Positions 24,380-33,526 are shown, counted from the first letter of the stretch. The stretch is 61,046 nucleotides of DNA from WAPX01 sp964622075 (GCA_964622075.1 CAZUMR010000003.1:1-61046), one strand, 5' to 3'. Program-made: numbers and translations. The notes: a model not told the origin generated them from the letters alone.

Positions 24380-26830
24380 TTAAATTGCCCCAAACCTCTT
24401 CTCAGCCCTGACCTCCTTCTCTATTTCCTCCACAAATCTGACGAGATTTTCCACTTCTCCCTCCGCTGGAGGAAGCTTGGATATTTTCTCCGTGAATTCT
24501 CTCATTGTAACAGCAAACTTTTCACCCTCACTTGCAGATATCCAAGTGAGAAGGAGCCTCTCCCTGTTTATTCCAAACTGGTCGAGCATCTGCCACAGCT
24601 TTTCAACCCTGTTTTTCGCCTTGTAGTTACCGGTAAGATAGTGACAGTCCCCAAGATGACATCCGGCAACTATAACGCCGTCAGCCCCGTTGAGGAATGC
24701 TTTGAGCACAAACACTGGATCGACTCTCGCAGAGCACATCACCCTTATTGCCCTGACGTTAGCGGGGTACTTCAGCCTCGCCAGTCCCGCTGAATCGGCA
24801 CCTCCATAACTGCACCAGTTACACAGAAATGCAAGAATTCTGGGCCTTTCCTCACTTCCATCGAAAGCGTTCTCTATCTGGGCTATTATCTGCCTGTCTG
24901 TAAAGCAGCCCATCTGCAAAGCACCGGTCGGACATGCTGCAACGCATCCACCACACCCGGTGCAGTTAGGTCTGACGTAGGCCTTACCCCAGCTCATGTC
25001 TATTGCGTTGAAGTCACAGATTTCCTTGCAGAGCCCGCAGCCAAAGCAAAGCTCAGGAATAACGTATGCAGTTATGGGGTCAACCTCTATAGCACCTTTC
25101 GAGAGGAGCGTTGCCGCCCTGCTCGCTGCGGCACTGCCCTGAGCTACGCTTGTAGGTATGTCCTTGGGAGAGTGTGCACATCCTGCTATGTATATCCCGG
25201 CTATTGGCGTGTCAACGGGTCTGAGCTTCGCGTGAGCTTCCATAAAGAATCCGCTCGCATCGGCAGCAATTCCAAGTTTCTTTCTGAGTTCTTCCGATCC
25301 TCTGGCAGGCAGCATGGCTGGAGCGAGAACGACCATATCATACTCGTCTCTCGTTATCCTTCCCGTCAACGTATCCTCAGCTATAACCCTGAGCTTTTTC
25401 TTTCCGGCTTTGTCCCCCTCAGATCCTGATTCGCCGTCAGAATAGTAAACTTCCTCAATCTTTGCAGGCCTACCTCTAACAAATCTAACACCCATCTCCC
25501 TTGCTCTCCAGTAAAACTCCTCGTACCCCTTACCGACAGTTCTTATGTCCATGTAGTATATGCAGACATCCGTTTCAGGGCTCTTCTCCTTAATCTGAAT
25601 TGCATGTTTTATGGAGTACATGCAGCAGACTCCAGAGCAGTACTTCCTCATCTCGCCTCTTTCTCCCCTGCTCCCAACGCACTGTATGAAAGCTATACTC
25701 TCCGGTTTCCTGCCGTCTTTCAGCAGAACCTTACCACCCGTAGGTCCAGAGGCATTTATCAGCCTCTCAAACTCCAGACTTGTTATAACGTTCTCGTAAA
25801 CACCGTATCCATACTCCGGCAATTTTGAAGGATCGAAAAGCTCATAGCCGGTTGCAACTATTATCGCCCCAACCTCTATCTCTTCAATCTCATCTCTCTG
25901 CTCGTAATCTATGGCGTTTGGCAGGCAAACATCTTCGCAGATACCGCAGCCCATGCATGCACTGGGGTCTATCGTATATCTCAGGGGAACTGACTGGGGG
26001 AAGGGAATGTAGATAGCCTTCCTCTTTGCCAGCCCGCAGTTGAATTCATCATCGACCTCAACCGGGCAATGTTCTGCACAAACTCCACAGCCTGTACATG
26101 CTTCTGTTACGAACCTCGCCTTTTTCCTGACCCTGACCTTAAAATTACCGACGTAACCTTCAACACTCTCAATTTCAGCGTAGGTGAGAACGTGTATATT
26201 CTCGTGCCTGTATGCCTCCACCATTTTGGGGCCAAGTATGCATATCGAGCAGTCGAGAGTTGGAAACGTCTTGTCAAGCTGAGCCATGTGTCCTCCTATG
26301 CTTGGCTCTCTTTCAATCAGGTAAACTTCAAAACCCTGCTCCGCAAGGTCAAGAGCAGCCTGAATACCTGTAACTCCTCCCCCAATTACCATCGCCTTTT
26401 TTATGAGAGTTATTCTCTTCTTTTCAAGCGGCTCAAGATACCTCGCTTTGGCTACAGCCATTCTGACGAGGGCTTTCGCTTTCTCAGTAGCCTCTCTTCC
26501 CCTGTGAACCCAAGAGCAGTGCTCTCTTATATTTGCCATTTCGAGCATGTAGGGGTTTAAACCTGCCTCCTCAATGCACCTCCTGAACAGATTTTCGTGC
26601 ATTCTCGGACTGCAGGCAGCTACAACAACAGCGTTTGCATCACACTCCGCAAGCGTCTCCTTTATCATCTTCTGTCCGCTTGAGGAACATAGATACCTGT
26701 TATGCCTCGCAACAACAACTCCGGGGAGAGTGGATGCGTATGCAGTGACTTCCTCAACATCCACCTCTCCAGCTATGTTCTTGCCACAGTGGCAGACGAA
26801 AACTGCAACCTTGTTACCGGTCGTACTCAT
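24380..26830 (-). CDS. hdrA: Heterodisulfide reductase subunit A with C-terminal MvhD domain
   Basis: 816 residues. HdrA carries the FAD at which electrons are bifurcated between ferredoxin and a disulfide-type acceptor. Order of parts: an N-terminal cysteine-containing domain (VFVCHCGKNIAGEV... YLCSSSGQKMI), FAD-binding GGGVTGIQAALDLAEQGFEVYLIER, the HdrA signature PTLDCSICILGPKMVEAYRH, then ferredoxin motifs CTGCGVCAEHC and CMGCGICEDVC, the rest of the flavoprotein, and C-terminal motifs CFGCGLCKEIC and CTGCGGCVAAC. Residues about 680-790 (FLCNWCSYGGADSAG, RVMCSARVDPVFVLKAF, AGCHLGDCHYLTGN) are a complete MvhD/delta subunit, the part that passes electrons from a partner oxidoreductase. Length fits HdrA plus MvhD fusion. 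It lies downstream of the FrhB-like and polyferredoxin genes, 15 bp from the former. Confidence 0.95.
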   Translation of the reverse strand: MSTTGNKVAVFVCHCGKNIAGEVDVEEVTAYASTLPGVVVARHNRYLCSSSGQKMIKETLAECDANAVVVAACSPRMHENLFRRCIEEAGLNPYMLEMANIREHCSWVHRGREATEKAKALVRMAVAKARYLEPLEKKRITLIKKAMVIGGGVTGIQAALDLAEQGFEVYLIEREPSIGGHMAQLDKTFPTLDCSICILGPKMVEAYRHENIHVLTYAEIESVEGYVGNFKVRVRKKARFVTEACTGCGVCAEHCPVEVDDEFNCGLAKRKAIYIPFPQSVPLRYTIDPSACMGCGICEDVCLPNAIDYEQRDEIEEIEVGAIIVATGYELFDPSKLPEYGYGVYENVITSLEFERLINASGPTGGKVLLKDGRKPESIAFIQCVGSRGERGEMRKYCSGVCCMYSIKHAIQIKEKSPETDVCIYYMDIRTVGKGYEEFYWRAREMGVRFVRGRPAKIEEVYYSDGESGSEGDKAGKKKLRVIAEDTLTGRITRDEYDMVVLAPAMLPARGSEELRKKLGIAADASGFFMEAHAKLRPVDTPIAGIYIAGCAHSPKDIPTSVAQGSAAASRAATLLSKGAIEVDPITAYVIPELCFGCGLCKEICDFNAIDMSWGKAYVRPNCTGCGGCVAACPTGALQMGCFTDRQIIAQIENAFDGSEERPRILAFLCNWCSYGGADSAGLARLKYPANVRAIRVMCSARVDPVFVLKAFLNGADGVIVAGCHLGDCHYLTGNYKAKNRVEKLWQMLDQFGINRERLLLTWISASEGEKFAVTMREFTEKISKLPPAEGEVENLVRFVEEIEKEVRAEKRFGAI

Positions 26831-26845
26831 CTGATCAGCACCCCA

Positions 26846-28195
26846 TCACGCTTTTGCCTCTAATTTTGCCTCCAGCTTCGCCGACCCGAACTTCTTGCGG
26901 GCTGCCATCTGCTTCAGCTTCTCCAGATCAACTTTTCCAACCCTTATCAGCCCCTCAGATAAAGCGCCATCCACTATTTCCTTCCCCACCTCGTTTCTAA
27001 CGATTACAGTCCTCCATCCTCTCTGAGAACCGGCATTTCCAAAGGAAATGTCCGCAAACTCCGCACTCATGTCCCTGCAAACTCTGCAGGCCATGGCTTC
27101 TTTCTCTGGATGCTTGCCTCTTGGACAGAAAACACCCATTATGAGTTTTATTTCATCGTTCCCGAGCATTTTCATCTTTCTCGCTGCCTTTGCCTGACAG
27201 GGAACACCAACCACAGCTATCTTTCTGTAACCTTTTCTCACAGCCTCCCTCAGCAAAGACAGGGTTGGTGCAACCACGAACTTAATACCGGCACATTCCT
27301 CAAGTTTTTCCGGTTTTGTAACTATAACTGGTTCGTCTCCAACAACTATAGCACAGTCTATTATGCCCTTCTCCATCGCATATTTCAGCAGAGCTGTGGC
27401 TGCTCCTGCCTTCTTTTCATCCTTACCGCCAGTTCTTTTCGCAGAAATTATATCCAGATACTTTCCAAGCTCATCCTCGCTCTCACTAAGAGGGAAGTAA
27501 TCGGTTTTCGGACATTTGAGAAGGCAGGAGGCACAGTTCCTGCATTCCTCAACAAGGTGTGGGTAGCTGAGTCTGCCATCAACTGTTATTTCAAGGACTC
27601 CCTCCGAACATGCCGAAACGCATGCTCCACAAAGAGAACACAGCTTTCTGCCAATAACCTCCATGTACAGAAGGGAGAAACTATCACCCGCTTTCTCGAA
27701 TTTCTTTATTACCTCAGGTATGTTGACCTCTCCCCCTGCCTCGAACATTCGTCTCAGCAAACCTGTCGAAAACCACTCGGAAACGTAGTCCGGGAACCTT
27801 CTGATTCCTGATTTTTTCTCAGTTTCGCCCTTCTCTTTTTTAACCACATCTTTTTTAATTGCACCCTCTGCTTCTGCTACTTCACCCTCCTCTTCCTCCT
27901 CAACTTCTTTTTCAGCTTTACTTTCAGGAGGTTTCAGTGTCTCCTGAGTTCTGGTGTGAGTAAAATCAACCTGAGAATCCAGATCGTGAACTACAAGCTC
28001 CAGAGCGTTAAAAGGACAGACTTTAACGCACAGACCACAGCCCTCACAGATGAATCCACTCCTCAACTTTCCACTCTCAATTCTCATGGTGACTGTATTG
28101 TTCACGGGGCAGACTGCAGCACAGTTTCCACACCCAACGCACCTCTCCTCGTGAACCTTTATCTCTATCCTCACCTCCTGTGTAGCAACTGCCAA
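26846..28195 (-). CDS. Ferredoxin-FrhB fusion: F420-type iron-sulfur flavoprotein
   Basis: 449 residues. Two N-terminal 4Fe-4S motifs (CVGCGNCAAVCP and CEGCGLCVKVCP) are followed by an acidic/Lys-rich linker (about residues 80-125). Two further clusters (CSLCGACVSAC and CRNCASCLLKCP) lead into an FrhB/FdhB-like domain (GAATALLKYAMEKGIIDCAIVVGD... KIAVVGVPCQAKAARKMK... MGVFCPRGKHPEKEAMACRVCRDMSAEFADISFGNAG). FrhB-type domains bind FAD and oxidise or reduce coenzyme F420. The C-terminus ends in a repeated KLEAKLEAKA. I prefer the TTG at 28195 because GAGGTGAT lies 5 nt upstream in the end of the polyferredoxin gene; a GTG at 28219 is the alternative. Likely donor or acceptor module for the HdrA-MvhD protein encoded next to it. 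Confidence 0.85.
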   Translation of the reverse strand: MAVATQEVRIEIKVHEERCVGCGNCAAVCPVNNTVTMRIESGKLRSGFICEGCGLCVKVCPFNALELVVHDLDSQVDFTHTRTQETLKPPESKAEKEVEEEEEGEVAEAEGAIKKDVVKKEKGETEKKSGIRRFPDYVSEWFSTGLLRRMFEAGGEVNIPEVIKKFEKAGDSFSLLYMEVIGRKLCSLCGACVSACSEGVLEITVDGRLSYPHLVEECRNCASCLLKCPKTDYFPLSESEDELGKYLDIISAKRTGGKDEKKAGAATALLKYAMEKGIIDCAIVVGDEPVIVTKPEKLEECAGIKFVVAPTLSLLREAVRKGYRKIAVVGVPCQAKAARKMKMLGNDEIKLIMGVFCPRGKHPEKEAMACRVCRDMSAEFADISFGNAGSQRGWRTVIVRNEVGKEIVDGALSEGLIRVGKVDLEKLKQMAARKKFGSAKLEAKLEAKA

Positions 28196-28200
28196 TTCGA

Positions 28201-28917
28201 TCACCTCGTGAGTGTGCACTTTATTGCCCTTTCATGCTGGGAGAACCACGGATACGTTGCATTCTCTATCCTGACATCTTTCCTCCTGACTTCTATAACC
28301 TTGACAGGACAGGCATTTCTGCACGCACCACAGAATATGCATACGTCTGTATCCACAACCATCCTTCTTCCATCAAAACTTATGGCGCTGGCAGGGCATA
28401 TATCCATGCAAACTCCACAGAACTTGCAGTCCTCTCCAATTTCAATTTCTCCGCTGAACGGCTTCTCGACAAATATCTTCCCGTCAGGACATTCCTTTGC
28501 ACACTTCCCGCAGAATATACAGAGTTCCTCTATCCACGTTTTCGTTTTACCCTGACTGACTATGGCGTCCCATGGGCACACTTCCTCGCAGAGATTGCAA
28601 TCCTCACACTCAAAGTCTGCAAAAAACAGCCTTCTGAGCCTTATTTTCGCTCCATCGACCTTTATAGCTCCAGAAGGACAGACTTCCGAACACACACCAC
28701 AGAGAATGCAGCTATTCGCATCAATTCTTATCCTCGGCCTTCCGGTGAGCATGTAGGCGAGGGGGTACAGCTTTATCGCGTTCTGAGGACAGGCAGAACT
28801 GCAGAGTTCACATCCAAAGCATAGGGACGAGTCGTAGGTGAGCTTTCTCCTGACTTCCCCTTCAATGACCCTTTTTATCACGAATGTTCTTCCGGCAAAT
28901 TCCGAAATGTTCATCAT
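28201..28917 (-). CDS. Six-cluster polyferredoxin, FwdF-like
   Basis: 238 residues with six CxxCxxCxxxCP-type motifs in succession (CFGCELCSSACP, CILCGVCSEVCP, CEDCNLCEEVCP, CIFCGKCAKECP, CKFCGVCMDICP, CIFCGACRNACP), enough for six 4Fe-4S clusters. The N-terminal TFVIKRVIEGEVRRKLTYD resembles FwdF of formylmethanofuran dehydrogenase, which has eight clusters, so this may be a shorter relative rather than FwdF itself. The ATG at 28917 (or 28914) has a TTAAATA box at 28941-28947 about 24-30 bp upstream and no Shine-Dalgarno site, so I prefer it over the frame extension to 28950. First gene of the polyferredoxin - FrhB-like - hdrA operon. Confidence 0.85.
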   Translation of the reverse strand: MMNISEFAGRTFVIKRVIEGEVRRKLTYDSSLCFGCELCSSACPQNAIKLYPLAYMLTGRPRIRIDANSCILCGVCSEVCPSGAIKVDGAKIRLRRLFFADFECEDCNLCEEVCPWDAIVSQGKTKTWIEELCIFCGKCAKECPDGKIFVEKPFSGEIEIGEDCKFCGVCMDICPASAISFDGRRMVVDTDVCIFCGACRNACPVKVIEVRRKDVRIENATYPWFSQHERAIKCTLTR

Positions 28918-28940
28918 TGAGCATGCGAAATGGTTTGCAC

Positions 28941-29092
28941 TATTTAACATTTTGCCACGTCGTATGACGATACACCAGCTGTTTATGTTTTAAAGAATTC
29001 AGGCATCATCAATTGATAACTATTGAGCGATATGAATGAAAGGTAATTTCCACGACAGATAATGTTAAATTTCGAAAGGTAATGCAGAGAGT
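28941..29092. promoter_or_regulatory. Divergent promoter region between polyferredoxin operon and hdrCB
   Basis: The minus-strand TATA box TTAAATA (28941-28947) serves the polyferredoxin operon. On the plus strand a TTAAAT box near 29065-29070 is about 25 bp before the hdrC ATG. Between them are an imperfect palindrome CGTCGTATGACG (about 28960-28971) and two copies of GAAAGGTAAT (about 29038 and 29075), possible regulator sites that could coordinate both operons. Function is inferred only. Confidence 0.45.
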
Positions 29093-29620
29093 ATGAAGTG
29101 TTACCAGTGCGGAACATGCACGGCTGACTGCACGGCAGCAAGTCTGGATGAAGAGGGAAAGTTCAATCCAAGAAGGATGGTTCTTGAATATTACGAGAGA
29201 GGAAAGGTTTCCGAACTTTCCTGGCTCTGTGCAAACTGCTACAAGTGCTACAGATGTCCAAAGGGAGTCAAACCATATGAGGTTCTTGCAGAGATGAGGG
29301 AAGAAATGATAAGAAATGGAAAAGTTCCTGCATTCGTTAAGGCATTTGTCGAAACTGTCAGAGCATACGGTGAGCTTGATGAAACCGCATTCTTCCTGAG
29401 GCTAATGAGATCGGGCAGAATGATGGATAGCTCAATAGTCATTTCTACCATAAAGGCAGCACTCAGAAAAGAGGGGATAGCAGGAATTGGTAAGACCATA
29501 ACTCTGCCAAAGAAGAGCAGGTGCGCAAAAGAGGTGTCCATTATTTTCTCGGTCGTTGAAGGTGCAAGAGCCAGAGGGGAGAGTAGAGTTGTCCCTGTTG
29601 CACAGGGTGTGCCTGCATGA
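29093..29620 (+). CDS. hdrC: Heterodisulfide reductase subunit C-like protein
   Basis: 175 residues. HdrC carries two 4Fe-4S clusters that wire HdrA to HdrB. The first motif is CYQCGTCTADC at the extreme N-terminus, lacking the usual proline after the fourth cysteine. The second is CANCYKCYRCP, with only two residues between the third and fourth cysteines where the common pattern has three (CxxCxxCxxxCP). The rest (FNPRRMVLEYYERGK, KPYEVLAEMREEMIR) is typical HdrC helix. The start of hdrB overlaps the stop (ATGA). A TATA box lies about 25 bp upstream, so the mRNA is likely leaderless. Confidence 0.88.
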   Translation: MKCYQCGTCTADCTAASLDEEGKFNPRRMVLEYYERGKVSELSWLCANCYKCYRCPKGVKPYEVLAEMREEMIRNGKVPAFVKAFVETVRAYGELDETAFFLRLMRSGRMMDSSIVISTIKAALRKEGIAGIGKTITLPKKSRCAKEVSIIFSVVEGARARGESRVVPVAQGVPA

Positions 29621-30363
29621 GGCTGGCGTTTTTTCCCGGCTGTTCCGCAAGGAGTTCAGGGATGGCATACGCTAAAGCATCTCTGGAATTGCTAAAAAAG
29701 GCAGGAATAGAGGTTATTCAACCGGACTTCAACTGCTGTGGAACACACATAGTGGAGGAATATAACAGAGACGTCTGGCTCGCGTTAAATGCAAGAAATC
29801 TATCCCTTGCGGAAAGCGAGAAAGCAGATATAGTAACTACATGCCCTGCCTGCTATCAGAACCTCAAAAAAGCCAAGGTTGAACTGATGGATGAGGAGAA
29901 GAGGAAAGACGTGAATGGTGTGCTTGCAGCAATAAACAGAGAATACAGAGGAGAAGCAAACGTTTTTCACATACTTGAAGTTCTGGATAAGTTCAGAGAC
30001 GTGATTGCCGGTTGTGCTGACAGAGGTATAAAAGTTGCAGCTTACTACGGATGCCAGATACTCAGGCCCCCGGAACTTGGCATAGACGATCCGGAGAATC
30101 CAGGCATTTTCGAAAGTTTCCTTGAGGAGGCCGGTTTTGAAGTTGTGGACTTCAGAGCCAGAAGTGAGTGCTGTGGGGGAACTCTTCTGCTCACCAATCC
30201 GGAGGGTTTTAAGAGGAGGGCTCGCGAAATAGTAAGAGAAGCAAAAAAAGCAGGGGCTGAGTGTGTGATTACACTCTGTCCGCTGTGCCAGTTCTCTCTG
30301 GAAATAGCACAGGATAAGGTTCCTGTCACGTCCTTTGCTGAGCTTGTACTGGGAAAGGTTTAG
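29617..30363 (+). CDS. hdrB: Heterodisulfide reductase subunit B-like protein
   Basis: 248 residues with two CCG domains: FFPGCSARSS ... FNCCGTH ... TTCPACYQNL in the first and AYYGCQILRPP ... SECCGGTLLL ... TLCPLCQFSL in the second. In the methanogen enzyme these residues bind two non-cubane 4Fe-4S clusters at the disulfide-reducing site. The sequence is therefore a catalytically complete HdrB. Substrate may be CoM-S-S-CoB or another disulfide; Archaeoglobales do not make methane through the CoM route in the usual way, so the physiological substrate is open. Translationally coupled to hdrC. Confidence 0.92.
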   Translation: MRLAFFPGCSARSSGMAYAKASLELLKKAGIEVIQPDFNCCGTHIVEEYNRDVWLALNARNLSLAESEKADIVTTCPACYQNLKKAKVELMDEEKRKDVNGVLAAINREYRGEANVFHILEVLDKFRDVIAGCADRGIKVAAYYGCQILRPPELGIDDPENPGIFESFLEEAGFEVVDFRARSECCGGTLLLTNPEGFKRRAREIVREAKKAGAECVITLCPLCQFSLEIAQDKVPVTSFAELVLGKV

Positions 30364-30380
30364 TTTTTTTCAGACTTTTG
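30364..30380 (+). terminator. T-rich terminator after hdrB
   Basis: Directly after the hdrB stop lies TTTTTTT followed by CAGACTTTT, typical of archaeal oligo-T termination. A palindrome-like TGCTGATGATATCAGCA (30401-30417, 7-bp arms) follows 20 bp further on. Confidence 0.5.
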
Positions 30381-30479
30381 CCTGATAAAAATAAAATTAA
30401 TGCTGATGATATCAGCACTGTGGAGTAATATTCCCTGCCTTTTAACTCTTCTAAAATAACACCACGGCAAAATTCAGTA

Positions 30480-30577
30480 ATAACCGAATATATAAACATG
30501 ACAAATTTTAAAAATCACTACCCTTGCTCTACACTATCAAAGTTAGGCCACATAACATTAATCGATAAGGTGGTCAA
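30480..30577 (+). promoter_or_regulatory. Promoter and leader of the cdh operon
   Basis: An AT-rich box (CCGAATATATAAAC, about 30484-30497) is a good TATA candidate, giving a leader of roughly 60 nt. A second AT-rich run (TTTTAAAAAT) follows. GGTGGT lies 4 nt before the cdhA ATG at 30578. Transcript start is inferred. Confidence 0.45.
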
Positions 30578-33010
30578 ATGGGTATAGAGATAGGTAACGG
30601 GATATTCGTAATAGACGATCTCAGAAATGTAACGATCAAAATAGGGGAGATTGTTGACGAGGAGGAGCTTAAAGAGCAGGAATGGGAGGAACTGGGCCCA
30701 ACACCAAAACCGCACATACTCGACCTCAGGTACTGGGACAGAAGGCTCCTCAGCAGGTACGAGCCAATTTACGCTCCAGTGCAGGACTTCTGCAATCTCT
30801 GCACAATGGGGCCATGCGAGCTGACGAACAACAGGGAGGGAGCCTGCGGTCTTGACCTGAGAACACAAAAAGCAAGGATGGTAACAATAGCATGCCTCAT
30901 AGGTGCCTCCGCTCACGCCACACATGCAAGGCACCTCGTCCATTACCTTGTAGAGAAGTTCGGCAGAGACTATCCAATAGATCTCGGACCGGACATAGAC
31001 ATAGAAGCTCCCAACACGAGGCTTGCTCTTGGAATAAGACCAAAAACAATAGGAGACCTTGAAAAAGTCCTTAACTACGTAGAGCAGGAGCTCGTCAGGG
31101 TTCTCCACACAATCCACACCGGTCAGGAGGAAGATTACATAGATTTCGAGTCAAAGGCACTCCATGTAGGAATGCTCGACCACATAGGAATGGAGGTAGC
31201 AGATATAGCCCAGATAGTTGCTTTCAACTACCCCAAGGGAGACCCAGATGCACCTCTGATAGACATAGGCTTTGGTGTTCTCGAAACTGAAAAGCCGGTT
31301 ATCCTTGTCATAGGTCACAACATCCTTCCAGCAAGAAACATAGACGATTACCTGAGAGAGCATGGCCTTGAAAACGAAGTGGAAATTGCGGGGTTATGCT
31401 GCACGGCAATAGACACCTCAAGATATGATCCAAAAGCAAAAGTTGTTGGAACTCTGAGCTACGAGCTTAGAGCCATAAGATCTGGCATTCCTGACGTTGT
31501 GATAACTGACGAACAGTGCATAAGGGCAGACACCCTCAGAGAGTGTGCAAAAATGGGAATCCCGCTGATAGCAACGTCCGAGGCTGCTGCAAGGGGTCTG
31601 CCAGACAGAACTGAGGACAATCCAGATGTGATAGTAAACGACCTCGTCAGCGGGAGAGTGAAGGGTGTACTCATAAGAGACCCGGACAGAGTTGGAGAGG
31701 TAGCGGTAAGGGTAGCCATGGAAGTAAAGGCAAGAAAGCAGAAAGAAGGAAGAGGGCCTCTCTACATGAGTGAAGAGAAACTGAGAGAGCTCGTTGACAG
31801 ATGTACACTCTGCATGAACTGTGTTTTTGCGTGTCCACACAACCTGAGGATTGACAGGGCAATGGAACTTGCCAAAGAAGGAGATTTCAGCTACTTCGAA
31901 AAGATAGAGGATGTATGCCTTGCCTGCGGGAGATGTGAGCAGGCCTGCCCGAGGAATATAGAGATAGTCGATGTGATAATGAAAGCAGCATACAGGCACA
32001 TGGTGAACAAATCCGGCAAGATGAGGGCAGGAAGAGGGCCGGTAAAGGATACGGAGATAAGAAAGGTCGGACAGCCGATTGTTATGGGAACAATTCCGGG
32101 AGTTATAGCTCCAATAGGCTGCCCCAACTATCCAAGATCAAGAAAGGAGGTTGCGGAGATAATAGAGGAGTTTCTGAAAAGGAAGTACATAGTTGTTACA
32201 ACAGGCTGTCATGCAATGGATCTTGGAATGTATAGAGACGAGGAGGGCAAAAGCCTCTATGAAAAATACCCCGGAGTGTTCGATGCTGGAGGACTCGTCA
32301 ACAACGGTAGCTGTGTTTCTAACTCGCACATAACCGGAGCTGCAATAAAAATAGCCGCCATATTCGCCCAGAGACCACTCAGGGGAAACTACGCCGAAAT
32401 AGCTGACTACATTCTGCACAGAATTGGTGCTGTTGGTCTGGCATGGGGTCCTTACAGTCAGAAGGCTGCAAGCATAGCTACCGGGTTCAACAGACTTGGT
32501 ATTCCCGCCGTTGTCGGGCCCCATGGATCAAAGTACAGGAGAGGGTATGTAGGAAAGTTGTGGAAAAAGGAAAGATGGTGGGTTTACGACATAAAGACGA
32601 GGAAAAAGATGAACATAGAGCCGTGCCCGGATTGCCTGCTTGTTGTGGCAGAAACCAAGGAAGAAGCCATGGTTCAGCTCGCAAGACTCTGCATAAGACC
32701 GGGAGACACGTACATGGGCAGACAGATCAAGCTCACACACTACCTCGAAATAAGCGAGAAGTACCTCGGAACTCTACCGGATGACTGGCACCTCTATGTG
32801 AGGACTGAACTCGACCTACCTACAAGAATGAAGGAGAGACTTCTGAAGATTCTTGAAGACGAGCACGGGTGGAAGATAGACTGGGAAAAGAAGAAGATCG
32901 TTGAGGGGCCAATAAGAGGGTACGATGCAGGATTTAACCCGACGATGGTCGAGCACGTTTACGAGAAGTACACCGGAGAGAAATTAGCGGGGAATGGTGA
33001 AAAGAGTTAA
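30578..33010 (+). CDS. cdhA: CO dehydrogenase/acetyl-CoA synthase alpha subunit (CODH)
   Basis: 810 residues. CdhA holds the Ni-Fe-S C-cluster that interconverts CO and CO2 within the acetyl-CoA decarbonylase/synthase complex. The N-terminal cluster motif DFCNLCTMGPCELTNNREGACGLD is the usual CODH B/D-cluster region. Two ferredoxin-like motifs (CTLCMNCVFACP and CLACGRCEQACP) around residues 409-455 are the archaeal insertion carrying the extra 4Fe-4S clusters. C-cluster ligand segments such as AGLCCTAID, VTTGCHAMDLGMY and NNGSCVSNSH are present. Length fits the archaeal alpha subunit (about 780-810). First gene of the cdh operon, with cdhB starting 16 bp later. Confidence 0.97.
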   Translation: MGIEIGNGIFVIDDLRNVTIKIGEIVDEEELKEQEWEELGPTPKPHILDLRYWDRRLLSRYEPIYAPVQDFCNLCTMGPCELTNNREGACGLDLRTQKARMVTIACLIGASAHATHARHLVHYLVEKFGRDYPIDLGPDIDIEAPNTRLALGIRPKTIGDLEKVLNYVEQELVRVLHTIHTGQEEDYIDFESKALHVGMLDHIGMEVADIAQIVAFNYPKGDPDAPLIDIGFGVLETEKPVILVIGHNILPARNIDDYLREHGLENEVEIAGLCCTAIDTSRYDPKAKVVGTLSYELRAIRSGIPDVVITDEQCIRADTLRECAKMGIPLIATSEAAARGLPDRTEDNPDVIVNDLVSGRVKGVLIRDPDRVGEVAVRVAMEVKARKQKEGRGPLYMSEEKLRELVDRCTLCMNCVFACPHNLRIDRAMELAKEGDFSYFEKIEDVCLACGRCEQACPRNIEIVDVIMKAAYRHMVNKSGKMRAGRGPVKDTEIRKVGQPIVMGTIPGVIAPIGCPNYPRSRKEVAEIIEEFLKRKYIVVTTGCHAMDLGMYRDEEGKSLYEKYPGVFDAGGLVNNGSCVSNSHITGAAIKIAAIFAQRPLRGNYAEIADYILHRIGAVGLAWGPYSQKAASIATGFNRLGIPAVVGPHGSKYRRGYVGKLWKKERWWVYDIKTRKKMNIEPCPDCLLVVAETKEEAMVQLARLCIRPGDTYMGRQIKLTHYLEISEKYLGTLPDDWHLYVRTELDLPTRMKERLLKILEDEHGWKIDWEKKKIVEGPIRGYDAGFNPTMVEHVYEKYTGEKLAGNGEKS

Positions 33011-33025
33011 CCAGGAGGTGTTATT

Positions 33026-33526
33026 TTGAGGCGCAGGTTTGATATCGCAGATCTGCAGATAGAAGAGGGAAAAACGATTACTCCAGAACTTGTTGCAAAG
33101 ATACTGAAGAGAAGTGAGCCGATCTTGGTAACGGGAGGAAAGCTGCTGGAAGATGAACACCTGTCAGACCTCGTGGCAGAAATCGTAAAAAGGACGGGTT
33201 CAGAAGTAATAGCCACTGGAGGGTCTTCAAAACCTCTGCTGGAGAGAGGTATTGAGGCAGGGATGTTCAAGATAAGGTCAACAACCCTACACAACTTCAC
33301 TCAGGAAGTTCTTGATGGCAATAATGACCTGCACAGAAGATTACTGGTATTCGTTGGATTTGAACCCTATCTGCTTTCAAGAATGCTCTCGTCGATCAAA
33401 CACTTTTCAAAAGCGATTACCATAAGCATAGATGAATACTACCAGCCCCATGCAAGACTCAGCTTTCCAGATGCTTTCGACAGTAACTGGTACGCTCTGC
33501 TTGAGAACCTTGTTTCGTGCCTGTAA
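33026..33526 (+). CDS. cdhB: CO dehydrogenase/acetyl-CoA synthase epsilon subunit
   Basis: 166 residues, DHS-like fold. CdhB binds CdhA and is thought to support ferredoxin/FAD-linked electron transfer. The conserved segment is EPILVTGGKLLEDEHLSDLVAEIVKRTGSEVIATGGSSKPLLERGI, and the tail is HARLSFPDAFDSNWYALLENLV. The start is a TTG at 33026 with AGGAGGTG 5 nt upstream. There is a 160-bp AT-rich spacer before cdhC. Confidence 0.92.
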   Translation: MRRRFDIADLQIEEGKTITPELVAKILKRSEPILVTGGKLLEDEHLSDLVAEIVKRTGSEVIATGGSSKPLLERGIEAGMFKIRSTTLHNFTQEVLDGNNDLHRRLLVFVGFEPYLLSRMLSSIKHFSKAITISIDEYYQPHARLSFPDAFDSNWYALLENLVSCL

